From contig NZ_JADKYB010000038.1 in NCBI RefSeq assembly GCF_016918855.1, positions 1 through 50,171 on the forward strand: 50,171 nt of DNA. Direction: 5' to 3'. The DNA is from Actinacidiphila acididurans. GTDB taxonomy: Bacteria; Actinomycetota; Actinomycetes; Streptomycetales; Streptomycetaceae. The notes below the pieces were generated by a model that searched no databases, was not told the DNA's origin, and worked only from the letters and a program-made list of their open reading frames with translations. Positions 1 through 7,872 of the stretch are shown here, one piece after another; position 1 is the stretch's first letter; every line of letters begins with the position of its first letter. The translations under genes were made by a program, and so were the position numbers.

Positions 1-1
1 G

Positions 2-598
2 CTGCGGGTCAGCGGGTCCACCAGCACCCAGGTCGGCACGGCCACCGGCACCTCGTTCACGGTCACCGGGCTGACCGCGTCCACCGCGTACACCTTCGAC
101 GTGGTCGCCGCCGACGCGGCCGGCAACATCTCCCAGCCCTCCAACCAGGTGAGCGTCACCACCGACGCCCCCTCCGGCACCACCAACCTGGCGCTGCACA
201 AACCCACGACGGAGAGCAGCCACACCCAGGTCTACGGCTCCGCCAACGCCACCGACGGCGACCCGAACACGTACTGGGAGAGCGCCAACAACGCCTTCCC
301 CCAGTGGCTCCAGGTCGACCTGGGCCAGGACGTCCCCGTCAAGCGGATCGTGCTCGCGCTGCCGCCGTCCACCGCCTGGGGCACCCGCACCCAGACCATC
401 TCGGTCCAGGGCGGCGACCCCTCCCCGACCACCACCCTGGCCCCCGCCGCGAACTACACCTTCAACCCGTCGACCGGCAACACCGTCACGATCACCCTCC
501 CCTCCACCGCCACCGTCCGCTACGTCCGCCTCAACTTCACCGCCAACACGGGCTGGCCGGCCGGCCAGATCTCCGAATTCCAGATCTTCAGCGCCTGA
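2..598 (+). CDS. Secreted carbohydrate-binding protein, C-terminal part (FN3 + F5/8 type C domain)
   Basis: The reading frame is open from base 2 to the TGA at 596-598, so the 5' end lies outside the window. The first roughly 55 codons read as the end of a fibronectin type III repeat (LTASTAYTFDVVAADAAGN, then VSVTT). A linker leads into an F5/8 type C (discoidin, CBM32-like) domain starting NLALHKPTTESS, with YWES, WLQVDLGQ and RYVRLNFT typical of that fold. In Streptomyces this domain pair usually ends a secreted glycoside hydrolase and binds sugars on polysaccharides. The catalytic part is not visible, so the enzyme class cannot be given. A strong GC-rich hairpin follows the stop. Confidence 0.85.
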   Translation: MRVSGSTSTQVGTATGTSFTVTGLTASTAYTFDVVAADAAGNISQPSNQVSVTTDAPSGTTNLALHKPTTESSHTQVYGSANATDGDPNTYWESANNAFPQWLQVDLGQDVPVKRIVLALPPSTAWGTRTQTISVQGGDPSPTTTLAPAANYTFNPSTGNTVTITLPSTATVRYVRLNFTANTGWPAGQISEFQIFSA

Positions 599-618
599 CC
601 TCCCCCTTTCAGCCCCCG

Positions 619-660
619 CCGGCCACGCGCACCCGTACGTCCTTCCCCGCGCGTGGCCGG
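619..660. terminator. Hairpin between convergent genes
   Basis: CCGGCCACGCGC at 619-630 is the exact reverse complement of 649-660, giving a perfect 12-bp stem with an 18-nt loop. It lies between the end of the F5/8C gene and the end of the convergent phosphatase gene, so it probably terminates transcription from both sides. Confidence 0.7.
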
Positions 661-662
661 TG

Positions 663-2363
663 TCAGGGCCGGTCCGCCCCAGCGCCGTCCCCGACACGGG
701 CGAGCAGGATCGCGATGTCGTCGGCCTGTCCCCGCTCCAGGTCGGAGACGATGAGGTCGGCCAGGTCGCCGGGATCGTCGGGGCCGTCGTCGAGGAGGGC
801 CCGGAGCCGGTGCTCGCCGCTGTCCAGGTCCGAGCCGCGCGATTCCAGCAGGCCGTCGGTGAAGAGCACCAGGGTGTCGCCGGCGCGCAGCCGGATGTGG
901 GTGGTGGGGTAGTCGTCCGCCGCGTCGGGCCGCGGCAGGCCCAGCGGGAGCCCGCCGGCCGCCTCGACGGGTGCGCTGTGGCGGTCCGGGCCCTTCACGA
1001 TCGGGTAGGGATGCCCGGCGCGGACGAGCCGGCCCGAGCCGGTTCGGGGGTCGAGATGAGCGCACGCGCAGGTGGCGAGGAGATCCGTGTCCATGTCGCG
1101 CAGGTACGCCGAGGCCCGGGCCATGATGGCCGACGGCGAGTGCCCCTCGGTCGCGTAGGCGCGAAAGGCGGCCCGTAGCTGCCCCATGACCGCCGCGGCA
1201 TGGACGTCGTGGCCCTGGACGTCGCCGACCACCACCGCGAGCGTGCCGTCGGGCAGGGGCATCGCGTCGTACCAGTCGCCCCCCACCTGATGGCCGCCGC
1301 GGGCGGGCTGGTAGCGCACGGCCAGCCGTACCCCCGGCACCTGCGGGATGTGGCCCGGCAGCATCGCCTGCTGGAGCGCGACCGACATCGCGTGCTCCCG
1401 GTCGTAGAGCAGGGCCCGCTCGAGCGCCTGCGCGGCGGCCGACCCGAACGCGAGCATCAGATTGCGTTCCTCGGCGCTGAAGACCCGCTTCCCCTCGTAC
1501 AGGATCGACAGCGCGCCGGTCGGTCGGCCCTGCGCCGCGAACGGGATGATGGCGGTCGACGTGAGCACCGTCGGCTCGATGTACGGCCACAGCCGCGGGT
1601 ACCTGTCGCGTACGTCCTCGCGCGTGACGTACATGGCCTGCTGGGTACGGATGGCCTCCGCGATGGGCAGGTCGGCATCGACCCGTTCCGTCCCGAGGTC
1701 GCGCAGCAGCTCCGCCGGGAGCCCGGTCGTGGCCAGCAACTGCCGCCGGTCCTGGTCGAGCACACTGAGCACCACCCCGGAGGCGCCGAACACGTCCAGA
1801 AACGGCTGACCCGTGAAGAACGCGAGCAGGTCGTCAACGGTGAGCACCTGCGCGAGTTCCGCGCCGATCGCCTGCACCACGTCCGACTGATGCCTCCACT
1901 CCGATGCGAGCACCCCCTGCCGCGCCGCGTGCCCCAACTCGGCGTCCGCGCTCCGCACCGTACCTACCACCCGCGCCGGCCGCCCCTCCTCGTCCCGCCG
2001 CACCGACGCCTGCGCGTGCACCCACCGGACGCGCCCGTCGCGCGACCGAACACGGAAATACGTGCCGTAGTCCGACGCGGCGGCCAGCGCGGCCACGGCA
2101 TCGTCCAGCACGCCGGGCAGATCCTCGGCCAGAAGCCGGTCCCTCACCGCCTCGATCTCACCCACGAATTCCCCCGGCGGAAAGTCCAGCGCGACCGCCG
2201 CTCCCGGGGTGAGCGCTATCCGGCCCGACCCCATGTCCCACAGAAAGCCGCCCATTTCGTTTTCCCGGAGATATTCCGGCAGCTCCGCCGCCAGTATCGA
2301 CCGCACGTCTCCCCGAGCCGCCGAACCCGTCCCCTGAATTCCCCGTCCGCCACCTCTTCCCAT
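663..2363 (-). CDS. PAS-GAF-PP2C (SpoIIE/RsbU-type) serine phosphatase
   Basis: This is a cytoplasmic sensor phosphatase of the RsbU/SpoIIE class, which in actinomycetes usually dephosphorylates anti-sigma-factor antagonists. After a glycine-rich start comes a PAS domain (GGFLWDMGSGRIALT ... YFRVRSRDGRVRWVHAQ). A GAF domain follows (around VDDLLAFFTGQPFLDVFGASGVV), then the PP2C-like domain beginning SVALQQAMLPG. That domain has the metal-site motif GGDWYDA, then VVVGDVQGHDVHAAAVM, RAGHPYP and VLFTDGLLE. ATG at 2363 is preferred because GGAGGT sits 4 nt upstream; an in-frame GTG at 2390 would add nine residues. No anti-sigma or antagonist gene is adjacent, so its partner is unknown. Confidence 0.85.
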   Translation of the reverse strand: MGRGGGRGIQGTGSAARGDVRSILAAELPEYLRENEMGGFLWDMGSGRIALTPGAAVALDFPPGEFVGEIEAVRDRLLAEDLPGVLDDAVAALAAASDYGTYFRVRSRDGRVRWVHAQASVRRDEEGRPARVVGTVRSADAELGHAARQGVLASEWRHQSDVVQAIGAELAQVLTVDDLLAFFTGQPFLDVFGASGVVLSVLDQDRRQLLATTGLPAELLRDLGTERVDADLPIAEAIRTQQAMYVTREDVRDRYPRLWPYIEPTVLTSTAIIPFAAQGRPTGALSILYEGKRVFSAEERNLMLAFGSAAAQALERALLYDREHAMSVALQQAMLPGHIPQVPGVRLAVRYQPARGGHQVGGDWYDAMPLPDGTLAVVVGDVQGHDVHAAAVMGQLRAAFRAYATEGHSPSAIMARASAYLRDMDTDLLATCACAHLDPRTGSGRLVRAGHPYPIVKGPDRHSAPVEAAGGLPLGLPRPDAADDYPTTHIRLRAGDTLVLFTDGLLESRGSDLDSGEHRLRALLDDGPDDPGDLADLIVSDLERGQADDIAILLARVGDGAGADRP

Positions 2364-2427
2364 CCCGACCTCCACCCGGGTCCGGTGCACCGCCCTCTCA
2401 TTTCACGGTACAGCGGGGGCCGGGGCC

Positions 2428-2886
2428 CTATCGGTCGTGGAGGACGAGCGGCCGGGTGACGGGGACGACGGTGAGGAGACTGTCGAGTCCCCGGTAATCG
2501 TCGGGGCTGGTGGTGTAGAGGGGGAGTTCCTCGGCGATAGCGATGGCGGCGATCATGAGGTCGGCGACACGGCGTCGGGGTTTGCGTCCGGCGCCGATGA
2601 CGGCGGCGCACAGTCTGCCGTAGATTCGGGCGGCTTCCGCGTCGAAGGGGACGGGATCGAACTCGTTCTCGGCACGTTGCAGGACGTCCAGGCGGCGGGC
2701 CCGCTCGGCGTGCTCGTCGTAATCGTCCTGTTCGTCGTTCCGCCGGACCTCGTGCGGTCCTGCGGAGAGTTCGGCCAGGGTGACGGCACTGATCGCCACT
2801 TCCGCCGGGAGTTCTTCGGGGTCGATCCACTTGCGCAGGATGACGATGTCGGTGTCGCTGAGCCCTTGCTCGTGCTCAGCGGGCAT
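2428..2886 (-). CDS. PIN-domain toxin (VapC-like), unusual N-terminus
   Basis: The 152-residue product reads as a PIN-domain ribonuclease, the toxin of a type II pair. Acidic residues expected in the metal site are visible: D11 or D13 in SDTDIVILRKW, E39 in VTLAELSAG, D109 in RVADLMIAAIA and D129 in TTSPDDY. The gene starts inside the 3' end of the antitoxin gene (11-bp overlap), the usual order. The N-terminus is odd: PIN toxins normally begin with a hydrophobic strand such as YLLDT, but here MPAEHEQGLSDTD precedes the motif, so the first strand may be altered and activity weakened. Function is inferred from family features and context. Confidence 0.75.
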   Translation of the reverse strand: MPAEHEQGLSDTDIVILRKWIDPEELPAEVAISAVTLAELSAGPHEVRRNDEQDDYDEHAERARRLDVLQRAENEFDPVPFDAEAARIYGRLCAAVIGAGRKPRRRVADLMIAAIAIAEELPLYTTSPDDYRGLDSLLTVVPVTRPLVLHDR

Positions 2887-3145
2887 AGGGGTCGTCCGTC
2901 TCCTGCTCGGCGGTGGCGTCCTGGTCGTCGCGGAAGGCCTCCAGGGAGACATCCGAAGCGGTCCGCGACATGGCCGCGAACTCGCCTCGTGGGACGAACC
3001 TCCTGCGCCGCCGCAGCGGGATCAGCTCCCCGATTCGGTGCCCGTCCCGGGTGACTGTGAAGGACTGCCCGTTCTCGACGGCGTCCATGATCTCTCTGGA
3101 GCGGTTCCGCAGGTCGCGCTGGGTGATCTCGGGTTGCGCGGTCAT
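2876..3145 (-). CDS. Phd/YefM-type antitoxin
   Basis: The 89-residue protein has the Phd/YefM N-terminal DNA-binding fold (MTAQPEITQRDLRNRS, REIMDAVENGQSFTVTRDG, RIGELIPL). A charged C-terminal tail (DQDATAEQETDDPYAR) would wrap the toxin. ATG at 3145 matches the family start; upstream in-frame codons would extend it into unlikely sequence. It precedes and overlaps the PIN gene. Antitoxins of this class usually repress their own promoter, which would lie just upstream (above 3145). Confidence 0.82.
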   Translation of the reverse strand: MTAQPEITQRDLRNRSREIMDAVENGQSFTVTRDGHRIGELIPLRRRRRFVPRGEFAAMSRTASDVSLEAFRDDQDATAEQETDDPYAR

Positions 3146-3203
3146 GCGGAACGCGGTATCACTCGGTGCTACCGCGTGCTCCGCTTCTTGCCGCCGACGA
3201 CGA

Positions 3204-3440
3204 GGCATCCCTCTGATCTGCGCGGACGGCGCACTGCATGTGGTCGAGCTGAAGTGAATTACCTGGTCGGCTCGGACGAGGACCGCCAACGGATTCGCGA
3301 AGAGCTCGGCATCGAATCCCGCCGAGCCGGCGCCATGGTGCTGATCGGGCACTCTTCGGTGCGGCCGTCCGTACCCGAGGAATCCATCGACGAGGCACTC
3401 CGCATATTCGGCACCCACGTGAATCGTGTCTCGCCTGACG
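3204..3440 (+). pseudogene. Broken Shedu-like (DUF4263) nuclease fragment
   Basis: On the plus strand, codons 3204-3254 read GIPLICADGALHVVELK and stop. From 3254 in another frame the reading continues VNYLVGSDEDRQRIREELG, then RRAGAMVLIGHSSV and EALRIFGTHVNRV. These two pieces resemble consecutive parts of the DUF4263 (Shedu) nuclease domain: the active-site strand ending in E-x-K, then the NYL..LDEDR helix and the RRA..VLIGH strand. The connecting helix between VELK and NYL seems deleted and the frame is shifted, and neither a proper start nor the C-terminus is present. It is called from remembered family pattern, without alignment. Confidence 0.5.
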
Positions 3441-3527
3441 AACCGGTCGAACTCCTCATCGCCGATCTACGGGAGATCTTTGGGATTCGGGCCCGCCCGG
3501 GGTGCGGAAGCTGGATAATCACACGCC

Positions 3528-4277
3528 ATGGCCATCGATTACCGCAAACGTCCCAAGTCGCCCGCTGCCGCGATCAGCCTGGAGAAGGTCGCCCGCCGCG
3601 CGCCCGGCCTGGTCAACCTGTACAAGAGCGCCGCGGTGTCCCTGGCCAAGCGGGAAGTCGGCGGGCAACGGGCCGCGGTGTATCTGGTGCTGGACCGTTC
3701 CGGCAGCATGCGCCCGTTCTACCGGGACGGCTCCGTGCAGCACCTCGCGGAGCGTACGCTCGCGCTCGCGGCCAACCTGGACGACGACGGGGTGGTGCCG
3801 GTCGTCTTCTTCTCGACGGACGTCGACGGGGTCGCCGAGATCAGCCTCGACGCGTATCGGGATCGGATCAACCCGCTGCACGAGGGCATGGGCCGCATGG
3901 GCCGTACGAACTACCACTTGGCGATGCAAGCCGTCGTCGACCACTACCAGTCCTGCGGGGCCACCGATCCGGCCTTCGTGGTCTTCCAGACGGACGGCTC
4001 GCCGACGTCCAAGGCGGCGGCCGAGCATGTGCTGTGCATGGCGGCGTCATTGCCCATCTTCTGGCAGTTCATCGGTTTCGGGAACGACGAGTTCCGGTTC
4101 CTGCGCAAGCTCGACGAACTGCCCGTACCGCAGCGGCGGGTGATCGACAACGCGGGCTTCTTCGCCGCCGGCACGTGGCCGAAGGCCGTCTCGGACGAGG
4201 ACCTCTACGACTCGCTGCTGGAGGAGTTCCCGTCATGGCTTGCGGCGGCGCGCGACGCCGGCATCGTCAAGAGCTGA
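3528..4277 (+). CDS. vWA-domain protein, TerF-like
   Basis: The 249-residue protein carries a single von Willebrand factor A domain of the TerF type. The metal-ion-dependent adhesion site is complete: D56-x-S-x-S60 in VLDRSGSMRPFYRDG, the threonine in GRTNYHLAM, and the aspartate in VFQTDGSPTS. Family members act in the cytoplasm, often near tellurite-resistance (Ter) proteins, but their reaction is not established. Here it stands alone, about 90 bp after the Shedu-like fragment and convergent with the HEPN-type gene. The start gives the usual short basic N-terminus (MAIDYRKRPKSP). Confidence 0.85.
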   Translation: MAIDYRKRPKSPAAAISLEKVARRAPGLVNLYKSAAVSLAKREVGGQRAAVYLVLDRSGSMRPFYRDGSVQHLAERTLALAANLDDDGVVPVVFFSTDVDGVAEISLDAYRDRINPLHEGMGRMGRTNYHLAMQAVVDHYQSCGATDPAFVVFQTDGSPTSKAAAEHVLCMAASLPIFWQFIGFGNDEFRFLRKLDELPVPQRRVIDNAGFFAAGTWPKAVSDEDLYDSLLEEFPSWLAAARDAGIVKS

Positions 4278-4356
4278 CGCGGTTGCATGTCCCGTCCGAT
4301 GTCGCCGTCTTCCGGGCAGCCTGACGGCTACCGAGGGCTCGATGTTTTGTGCAATC

Positions 4357-5694
4357 TTACGCCCAAGGTACGTCTTCGACTTCGCCCACCCAGCGGTTCA
4401 GCTTCGCAAGGTGAGCGTACGGGCCGCGGTATCCGAGGGATTCCAGGATCAGCAGAGTAAGGTAATGACGGGTGAGCAGCCATGTTTCAGTGACCACCCC
4501 GGGGATTCGGTAGATAGCGTCCTGTGAGCCGCTTGGGTGCACCAATTTGTTGCGGACCCATGTTGTGACATCTGGGCCGTCCATTTGAGCTCCGAACTCC
4601 TGGTGTCTTCTTTCGGCCAACTTTGCGAGGGCGGGCAGGGCCTTGTCATCGATCGACCGATCGATCCCTGCATTTGTCAAAACCTCTCGCAGTAGCGAAT
4701 GTGCAGAACGCCTGTGATACTGGGATTCGCTTAATTGTCCATTCAATACAAGGCGCTCCCACATGACATGTTCCAGGCCGGCTGCTCCGATCATCACGCG
4801 TTGCTCGACGAAGCCTGTGTCGTGGGTCGCTGCGATTGCGTAACTGATCTGGAGCCAAAGAGGCTCGACTCTGGCCGGGTCGCTGAAGGTAGGTATCAAG
4901 GCGTCGAGCAACGTTGCCAGTCCTTCGCTGTCCAGCGCGTTCCACCAACCGCCGCTGTTCTGCCGGGCAGGATCGCAATGCCGGGCCGCCCATTCCTCCC
5001 ATACGAGATTGTTGTGAGAGTCGAGTCCCACAGGAAGGAACGGTGCAACCCATCGGCCCAGACCGAAGGAGACCCCAGCGTGTAGGGCTTTCAGAACGGG
5101 GTCGGCTTGTGTCGCAGTGAAGGCCGCGCCGTCACCTCTCACTATCTCCATGACATGGGTCATCACGTAGACGTTGGCCCTGTTCAAGTCATCCCAGACG
5201 TCTTTGTGGTCGGGGCGCACATCAATTGTGATCTTCCATCCCGAGACCTCGTGTACCCACCGTCCGCCGGTCCACAGCCTATCTCCCTGACTCGTCCTCT
5301 CGGCTAGATCGTGCTGCCCCGAGAAGCGTGGAACGTTGAACCAGTGGGCAATGATCCGCTGCAGCGGCGCTGCCGGATTGCCCAGAACTGCCCCGTTCGT
5401 CCAGCCATCGAATCGCCCCCGGACCCCTACCGCCAGGGTTACGTCCCCGTAGGGGCGACGAATCTCCAAGGTCACAGCGTCTCGCGGCACGGGAAGGTTG
5501 TCTGGAACAGGATCTACGTGCCAATCGATTCCTGGCTTGGGCGAGCAGCACAGCTCGATGCGACTGGGTGCATTCTGTCTGGTGGCTCCGCGTACCGGAC
5601 CGTCATACAGGACGACAGCATCTCCGGGCGCGTTGAAGGCGTAGACACCGCTGAGAGGTTCTGAAGCTGAGTCCCACCGTGAAGTGTCCGTCAT
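4357..5694 (-). CDS. Large protein with C-terminal HEPN-type R-x4-H motif (candidate defence RNase)
   Basis: The 445-residue product matches no family I can name with certainty. Its C-terminus carries TWVRNKLVHPSG, where R381-N-K-L-V-H386 fits the R-x4-6-H active site of HEPN ribonucleases, followed by long hydrophobic helices (ETWLLTRHYLTLLILESLGY). The N-terminal 250 residues look beta-rich (SGVYAFNAPGDAVVLYDG, DAVTLEIRRPYGDVTLAVG), an arrangement recalling ApeA-type anti-phage proteins. ATG at 5694 has GAAAGG about 7 nt upstream; a longer frame would run into the divergent regulator. Codon use is less GC-biased than in neighbours, suggesting transfer. Regulation by the adjacent XRE protein through the shared intergenic region is likely. 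Confidence 0.6.
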   Translation of the reverse strand: MTDTSRWDSASEPLSGVYAFNAPGDAVVLYDGPVRGATRQNAPSRIELCCSPKPGIDWHVDPVPDNLPVPRDAVTLEIRRPYGDVTLAVGVRGRFDGWTNGAVLGNPAAPLQRIIAHWFNVPRFSGQHDLAERTSQGDRLWTGGRWVHEVSGWKITIDVRPDHKDVWDDLNRANVYVMTHVMEIVRGDGAAFTATQADPVLKALHAGVSFGLGRWVAPFLPVGLDSHNNLVWEEWAARHCDPARQNSGGWWNALDSEGLATLLDALIPTFSDPARVEPLWLQISYAIAATHDTGFVEQRVMIGAAGLEHVMWERLVLNGQLSESQYHRRSAHSLLREVLTNAGIDRSIDDKALPALAKLAERRHQEFGAQMDGPDVTTWVRNKLVHPSGSQDAIYRIPGVVTETWLLTRHYLTLLILESLGYRGPYAHLAKLNRWVGEVEDVPWA

Positions 5695-5764
5695 GTTGGC
5701 CTTTCGTGGGTGTACTCGTGTCATCGATGGGCGAGACCCCGGACGAGCTCCGGAGCGTGACTTA

Positions 5765-5777
5765 TGCAGAATATGCA
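5765..5777. promoter_or_regulatory. Candidate XRE operator, TGCA-N5-TGCA
   Basis: TGCAGAATATGCA at 5765-5777 contains two TGCA words spaced by 5 nt, in the 156-bp gap between the divergent HEPN-type and XRE genes. The same word and spacing recur at 7754-7775 before the last intact gene of the block. XRE regulators usually bind such short symmetric sites. The assignment is inferred. Confidence 0.45.
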
Positions 5778-5850
5778 TGGCGTACGCCGACGGTGCTTCT
5801 AACCTTGGCAGATGGGGAAGGATCGGCGACGGCGGAGGGAGCCGGCGCGT

Positions 5851-7113
5851 ATGGCTGGGGAGCAGGACGAGGCGAAGAGGATTGGCGAGATTTTGCGGCG
5901 TGCGCGGGTGGTGGCGAGGCGTTCGCAGAGCGCGGTTGCAGCGGCGCTGGGGTACCACCAGTCCAAGATCAGTCGCCTCGAACAGGGCAGAGGCGTGCAG
6001 GACTTGCACGTGCTTCGTGCCGTTGCTGCTGAACTCCGCATCCCCTTGCACACGCTCGGGTTGGCGTCTGTTCCTGTTGCCGCCGACGTGGATCGAGAAA
6101 TGACAGAGGACATGTACCGCCGAACCTTCCTTGCCGCCGGCGCCGCCACGCTCGCCACTCCGGCACCCCCGACGCGAGCGTACTGTGAACTCGTCCAGTC
6201 ACTGCTGCCCGGCACGACACCCGCTGGTACAGGTGAAGACGACGTTCGCCGGTTGGGGGCGCGGATAAACCGGCTGCGTTCTCTCTTCTCTGCTTGTGAC
6301 TACGCCCGTCTGGAGCTTCAGCTTCCTGCTCTCATCGGTGATCTGAGACGGGTTGGAGGCAACTCCTTTGAGGTGACAGGCATGCTGGCCGCCGCATACC
6401 AGACCTCGGCGAGCCTGCTGCTCAAGCAGGGCGACCACGGGCACGCGTGGCTGGCGGTCGGTCGAGCCATGGGCGAAGCCGAGCGATCGGGTGACCCGGT
6501 CGTCCTTGCATCCAGCGTCCGGCTGCACGCCCACCTCCTGGCCCGCGAAAACCATGCTCCTCAGGCCGTCGTCTTGATCCGGCACGCTGCAGACCAACTC
6601 GTCGGTTCCTACGACCGACGGTCCCCACGGCATCTGGCCGTCCTGGGGATGCTCCTTTTGCGCGGTGTGACTGCCGCCGCGCTGGGTAGCGACCGTGGCT
6701 CCGTGCGAGACTTCCTCTCCGAGGCCCGTGACGTCGCTGGGAGCATGCCGGGCAGTCCGCCGGACAAGTGGTCCAACTTCAACTTGGTCAATGTGGAGTT
6801 GCATGCGGTGAACGCCTCCGCAGTCCTCGGTGACGCCGGTATGGCGCTGGACGCCGCGAAGCCGCTTATGCATCGGCACATTTCCGTTCCCGAGCGTCGT
6901 GCGGCGTTGTGGACCGACGCCGCTCACGCCTACAGCCAGCAGGGGCGGCTCTTCGACGCCTACCAGGCGCTCCGGGTCGCCGAGAGCTGCGCCGCCCAGG
7001 ACGTACGCCGCCCTGCGGTACGGGAGTTGGTTGCGGACTTGGCCGCACGTGACCGGCGCCGGGCTGTGCCGGAGTTGTATCACTTCGCCCGCCAATTGGG
7101 TGTGGCCGTGTGA
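5851..7113 (+). CDS. XRE-family transcriptional regulator with TPR-like C-terminus
   Basis: The 420-residue protein begins with a helix-turn-helix domain (IGEILRRARVVARRSQSAVAAALGY, then HQSKISRLEQGR). A long alpha-helical region with TPR-like periodicity follows (YQTSASLLLKQGDHGHAWLAVGRAM; AAHAYSQQGRLFDAYQALRVAE), a common actinomycete layout. ATG at 5851 is chosen for the GGAGGGA about 10 nt upstream; an ATG at 5812 would add 13 basic residues. The stop overlaps the start of the flavoprotein gene by 4 bp, so both are probably translated together. It is divergent from the HEPN-type gene and probably regulates the block. Confidence 0.85.
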   Translation: MAGEQDEAKRIGEILRRARVVARRSQSAVAAALGYHQSKISRLEQGRGVQDLHVLRAVAAELRIPLHTLGLASVPVAADVDREMTEDMYRRTFLAAGAATLATPAPPTRAYCELVQSLLPGTTPAGTGEDDVRRLGARINRLRSLFSACDYARLELQLPALIGDLRRVGGNSFEVTGMLAAAYQTSASLLLKQGDHGHAWLAVGRAMGEAERSGDPVVLASSVRLHAHLLARENHAPQAVVLIRHAADQLVGSYDRRSPRHLAVLGMLLLRGVTAAALGSDRGSVRDFLSEARDVAGSMPGSPPDKWSNFNLVNVELHAVNASAVLGDAGMALDAAKPLMHRHISVPERRAALWTDAAHAYSQQGRLFDAYQALRVAESCAAQDVRRPAVRELVADLAARDRRRAVPELYHFARQLGVAV

Positions 7114-7670
7114 GCTCAGGTTCCGTAGGCACCAGGGTGAAGAGGCCGTTCCTGTACGTGGTCGTGTGCGCGGCCGGGGTTGCCGGGGGCGTGAGCAGAC
7201 TCATCTCGACTGCGCAGGAACGCGGCTGGAGCGTGGGTACGGTGGCCACGCCGCTGGGCCTGAACTTCGTCGACGAAGAGGCGATCGTGGCGCAAACTGG
7301 CTATCCGGTCCGGTCGGCATGGCGGCGGCCGGGGGAGGAGCGTCCGCTGCCGCCAGCCGATGCGATCGCGGTGGCACCGGCGACGTTCAACACGATCAAC
7401 AAGTGGGCGGCGGGCATTGCCGACACCCTCGCGCTGGGCATCCTGGCGGAGGCGTACGGGCTGGGCATTCCGACAGCCGTCCTGCCGTACGTCAACAGCG
7501 CGATGGCCGCGCACCCGGCGTACGGCGAAAGCCTGTACCGGCTGCGGAGCATGGGTGTGCTGGTCAGCGGTTACGAGCCGCACCCGCCCAAGTCGGGTGG
7601 GGGCGCCGACCGTTTTCGCTGGGAAGAGGCGCTCGACCTGTTGGAACCGGCACTGCGGGCGAAGCGATGA
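7110..7670 (+). CDS. Flavoprotein of the HFCD/PPC-decarboxylase family
   Basis: The 186-residue protein resembles FMN-binding homo-oligomeric Cys decarboxylases (phosphopantothenoylcysteine decarboxylase-like). An N-terminal Rossmann-type strand (PFLYVVVCAAGVAGGVSRL) is followed by the flavin-site signature PADAIAVAPATFNTINKWAAGIADTL and PTAVLPYVNSAM. Relatives oxidatively decarboxylate C-terminal or free cysteine thiols, but this single-domain actinobacterial version has no assigned substrate. GTG at 7110 overlaps the regulator stop, indicating translational coupling. It is too short to be the bifunctional CoaBC, so a housekeeping CoA role is unlikely. Confidence 0.8.
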   Translation: MSSGSVGTRVKRPFLYVVVCAAGVAGGVSRLISTAQERGWSVGTVATPLGLNFVDEEAIVAQTGYPVRSAWRRPGEERPLPPADAIAVAPATFNTINKWAAGIADTLALGILAEAYGLGIPTAVLPYVNSAMAAHPAYGESLYRLRSMGVLVSGYEPHPPKSGGGADRFRWEEALDLLEPALRAKR

Positions 7671-7753
7671 CAGGCGCCGTCACGGTCGACAGCTGACGAC
7701 CACGGCGTTGGCGGGACTCTCTTCGTTCCTGTCCTCCGGCTTGCCTTGTCCGC

Positions 7754-7775
7754 TGCATTGAATGCAGTTCGTGCA
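7754..7775. promoter_or_regulatory. Triple TGCA site (TGCA at 9-bp spacing)
   Basis: TGCA words occur at 7754-7757, 7763-7766 and 7772-7775, each separated by exactly 5 nt. The first pair, TGCATTGAATGCA, is also a longer inverted repeat. The site lies about 100 bp upstream of the Cys-rich protein gene and matches the spacing at 5765-5777, suggesting the same XRE regulator. Confidence 0.5.
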
Positions 7776-7872
7776 TGGACGGCAGCACTGGGCGCATGAG
7801 CTCTGGATCGCGGTTGGCCACACACGCTTTGGTCTTTCCAAGGCGACAACGGCAACCCGATCGGGAGACCCC

